From Pseudomonadales bacterium (GTDB lineage: Bacteria > Pseudomonadota > Gammaproteobacteria > Pseudomonadales > Azotimanducaceae): a stretch of DNA of 16,751 nucleotides. Position numbers and translations under genes: made by a program. The DNA lies in contig SKXG01000207.1 in NCBI GenBank assembly GCA_007128525.1, forward strand, positions 1-16,751, in the 5' to 3' direction. The notes under the pieces are model-generated. The model was not told where the DNA came from and ran no database searches. It worked only from the letters and a program-made list of their open reading frames with translations. Of this stretch, positions 15,692 through 16,751 are shown piece by piece. The stretch's first letter is position 1; every line of letters begins with the position of its first letter.

Positions 15692-16751
15692 AGCTGGGTG
15701 TCCTGATCAATCCTGTCAGTGGCATTGGCGGACCGGCTGGCCTGAAAGGTAGCGATGGCGCCGACATTCAGGCAAAGGCGCGTGCCGAGGGGTATGAATC
15801 GGTTTCAGCGGCACGCATGGCGCGTGCTTTGCTGGCTTGCAAGGCTGTAGCAGGGCAACTGGATATCTATACCTGGGGCGGCGCTATGGGCGAGGCGATA
15901 CTCCAGGAGTCTGGCCTGCATCAGGCTGCCAATTCCTTTGTGGTGCTTGGACAGCCGGCTGAAAACAGCACGGCTGCGGACACCCGAGCAGCTGTTGAGC
16001 GCATGGTGGAGGCTGACGTTGATCTGCTGCTGTTTGCCGGCGGTGACGGTACGGCGCGTGACATTCTTGATGCCCGGCCTGGGTCTTTGGTCGTGCTTGG
16101 TGTGCCGGCCGGGGTGAAGATGCATTCTGGGGTTTTTGCCCGGACGCCGGAAGCCGCTGGAGAGCTGCTGCTGGATCTGGTTCAGGGTGGCCTGGTGGGT
16201 GTTGAACAGGCAGAGGTGCGTGACATTGATGAAGCGGCGCTTCGGCAAGGTCGTATTGGCTCACGCTTCTATGGTGAACTGCTGGCGCCCAAACCGGGGG
16301 AGTTCCTGCAGCATGTCAAAACCGGTGGCCGGGAAAGCGAAGAGCTGGTGGTCAACGAGATCGCTGACTTTATTGCTGAGCGGCTGCAGGAACGCGGTGG
16401 AACCTGGTTGTTGGGTCCCGGCAGCACGCTACTGGCCATCAAGGAAAAGCTGGGAATTTCCGGTACCTTGCTGGGTGTGGATATCGTTCGCGATGGCACG
16501 TTGCAGGTGGCTGATGCTGCGGCTCGAGATGTCGAAGCCGCGGCTCAGGGTGCTGTGCTGGTGGTCAGTTTCAGCCGCAATCAGGGCTTTCTGTTCGGAC
16601 GAGGCAATCAGCAGATCACCCCAACGGCACTGTCAAGACTGGGGAAGGACGGTGTCTGGGTGGTTGGCACCCGAACCAAACTGTTGGCACTGGAAGGCAG
16701 GCCATTGGCCATCGACAGCGGTGATCCGGAACTGGATCGAAGCTGGCAGGG
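15688..16751 (+). CDS. ATP-NAD kinase family protein (3' partial)
   Basis: The frame is open from ATG 15688 (ATGA overlap with the previous stop) to the window edge, giving 354 residues with no stop, so the end is missing. It belongs to the ATP-NAD kinase/AcoX-like group: N-terminal KLGVLINPVSGIGGPAGLKGSDG (2-24), nucleotide-binding FAGGDGTARDI with GGDGT at 118-122, VVLGVPAGVKMHSGVFA (135-151), then WLLGPGSTLLAIKEKLG and LLGVDIVRDG in the C-terminal domain. Family members phosphorylate NAD to NADP, but this branch is divergent from the main NadK and some relatives have no proven activity. Most of the usual length of about 370 residues is present. Confidence 0.88.
   Translation, partial: MKLGVLINPVSGIGGPAGLKGSDGADIQAKARAEGYESVSAARMARALLACKAVAGQLDIYTWGGAMGEAILQESGLHQAANSFVVLGQPAENSTAADTRAAVERMVEADVDLLLFAGGDGTARDILDARPGSLVVLGVPAGVKMHSGVFARTPEAAGELLLDLVQGGLVGVEQAEVRDIDEAALRQGRIGSRFYGELLAPKPGEFLQHVKTGGRESEELVVNEIADFIAERLQERGGTWLLGPGSTLLAIKEKLGISGTLLGVDIVRDGTLQVADAAARDVEAAAQGAVLVVSFSRNQGFLFGRGNQQITPTALSRLGKDGVWVVGTRTKLLALEGRPLAIDSGDPELDRSWQ

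Overview
The window reads as GC-rich gammaproteobacterial chromosome. Three things point there: an EF-P hydroxylase of the EpmC (YfcM) type, a DUF2878 membrane protein, and an SOS operator of the enterobacterial/pseudomonad form (CTGT-N8-ACAG). The genus cannot be told from sequence alone. I see no rRNA, tRNA, CRISPR array, insertion sequence or phage gene. Coding density is very high, and no gene-free stretch exceeds about 180 bases.

Layout. (1) Positions 1-1310, + strand: an FtsH-type AAA+ zinc protease cut at its 5' end by the window edge. (2) 1295-1867, - strand: an unrecognised 190-aa protein whose 3' end overlaps the ftsH end. It is preceded by a textbook SOS promoter with a LexA operator between -35 and -10. 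(3) 1964-8217, - strand: a complete, tightly coupled SUF iron-sulfur cluster operon, sufB-sufC-sufD-sufS-sufA-sufT-sufE. A near-perfect 27-bp palindrome of IscR type 1 form lies over the presumed sufB promoter. (4) 8401-9027, + strand: a class I SAM methyltransferase divergent from sufB. (5) 9072-9779 (+) and 11095-9794 (-): an OmpR-family response regulator and a histidine kinase arranged tail to tail. (6) 11768-11235 (-), 11948-12523 (+) and 12516-13166 (+): DUF2878 membrane protein, NTF2-like lipoprotein and DUF6134-like secreted protein. They flank a divergent regulatory region with a striking symmetric set of four GTGAA/TTCAC boxes. (7) 13283 to the right edge, + strand: a chain of overlapping genes, tusA, gamma-glutamylcyclotransferase-like, epmC, L-2-hydroxyglutarate-oxidase-like flavoprotein and an ATP-NAD kinase family protein cut at the 3' edge.

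How the genes work together. SufS and SufE release sulfur from cysteine, SufBCD builds the cluster, and SufA and SufT pass it on or help mature targets. The palindrome suggests feedback control by an IscR/Rrf2 regulator encoded elsewhere. The DUF2878/NTF2/DUF6134 group looks like an envelope or membrane-lipid module and may share one regulator across its divergent promoter. The tusA-to-NAD-kinase chain is probably one transcript with translational coupling, though its members have no single known pathway.

The items most worth following up are the SOS-controlled unknown gene beside ftsH and the symmetric GTGAA array.
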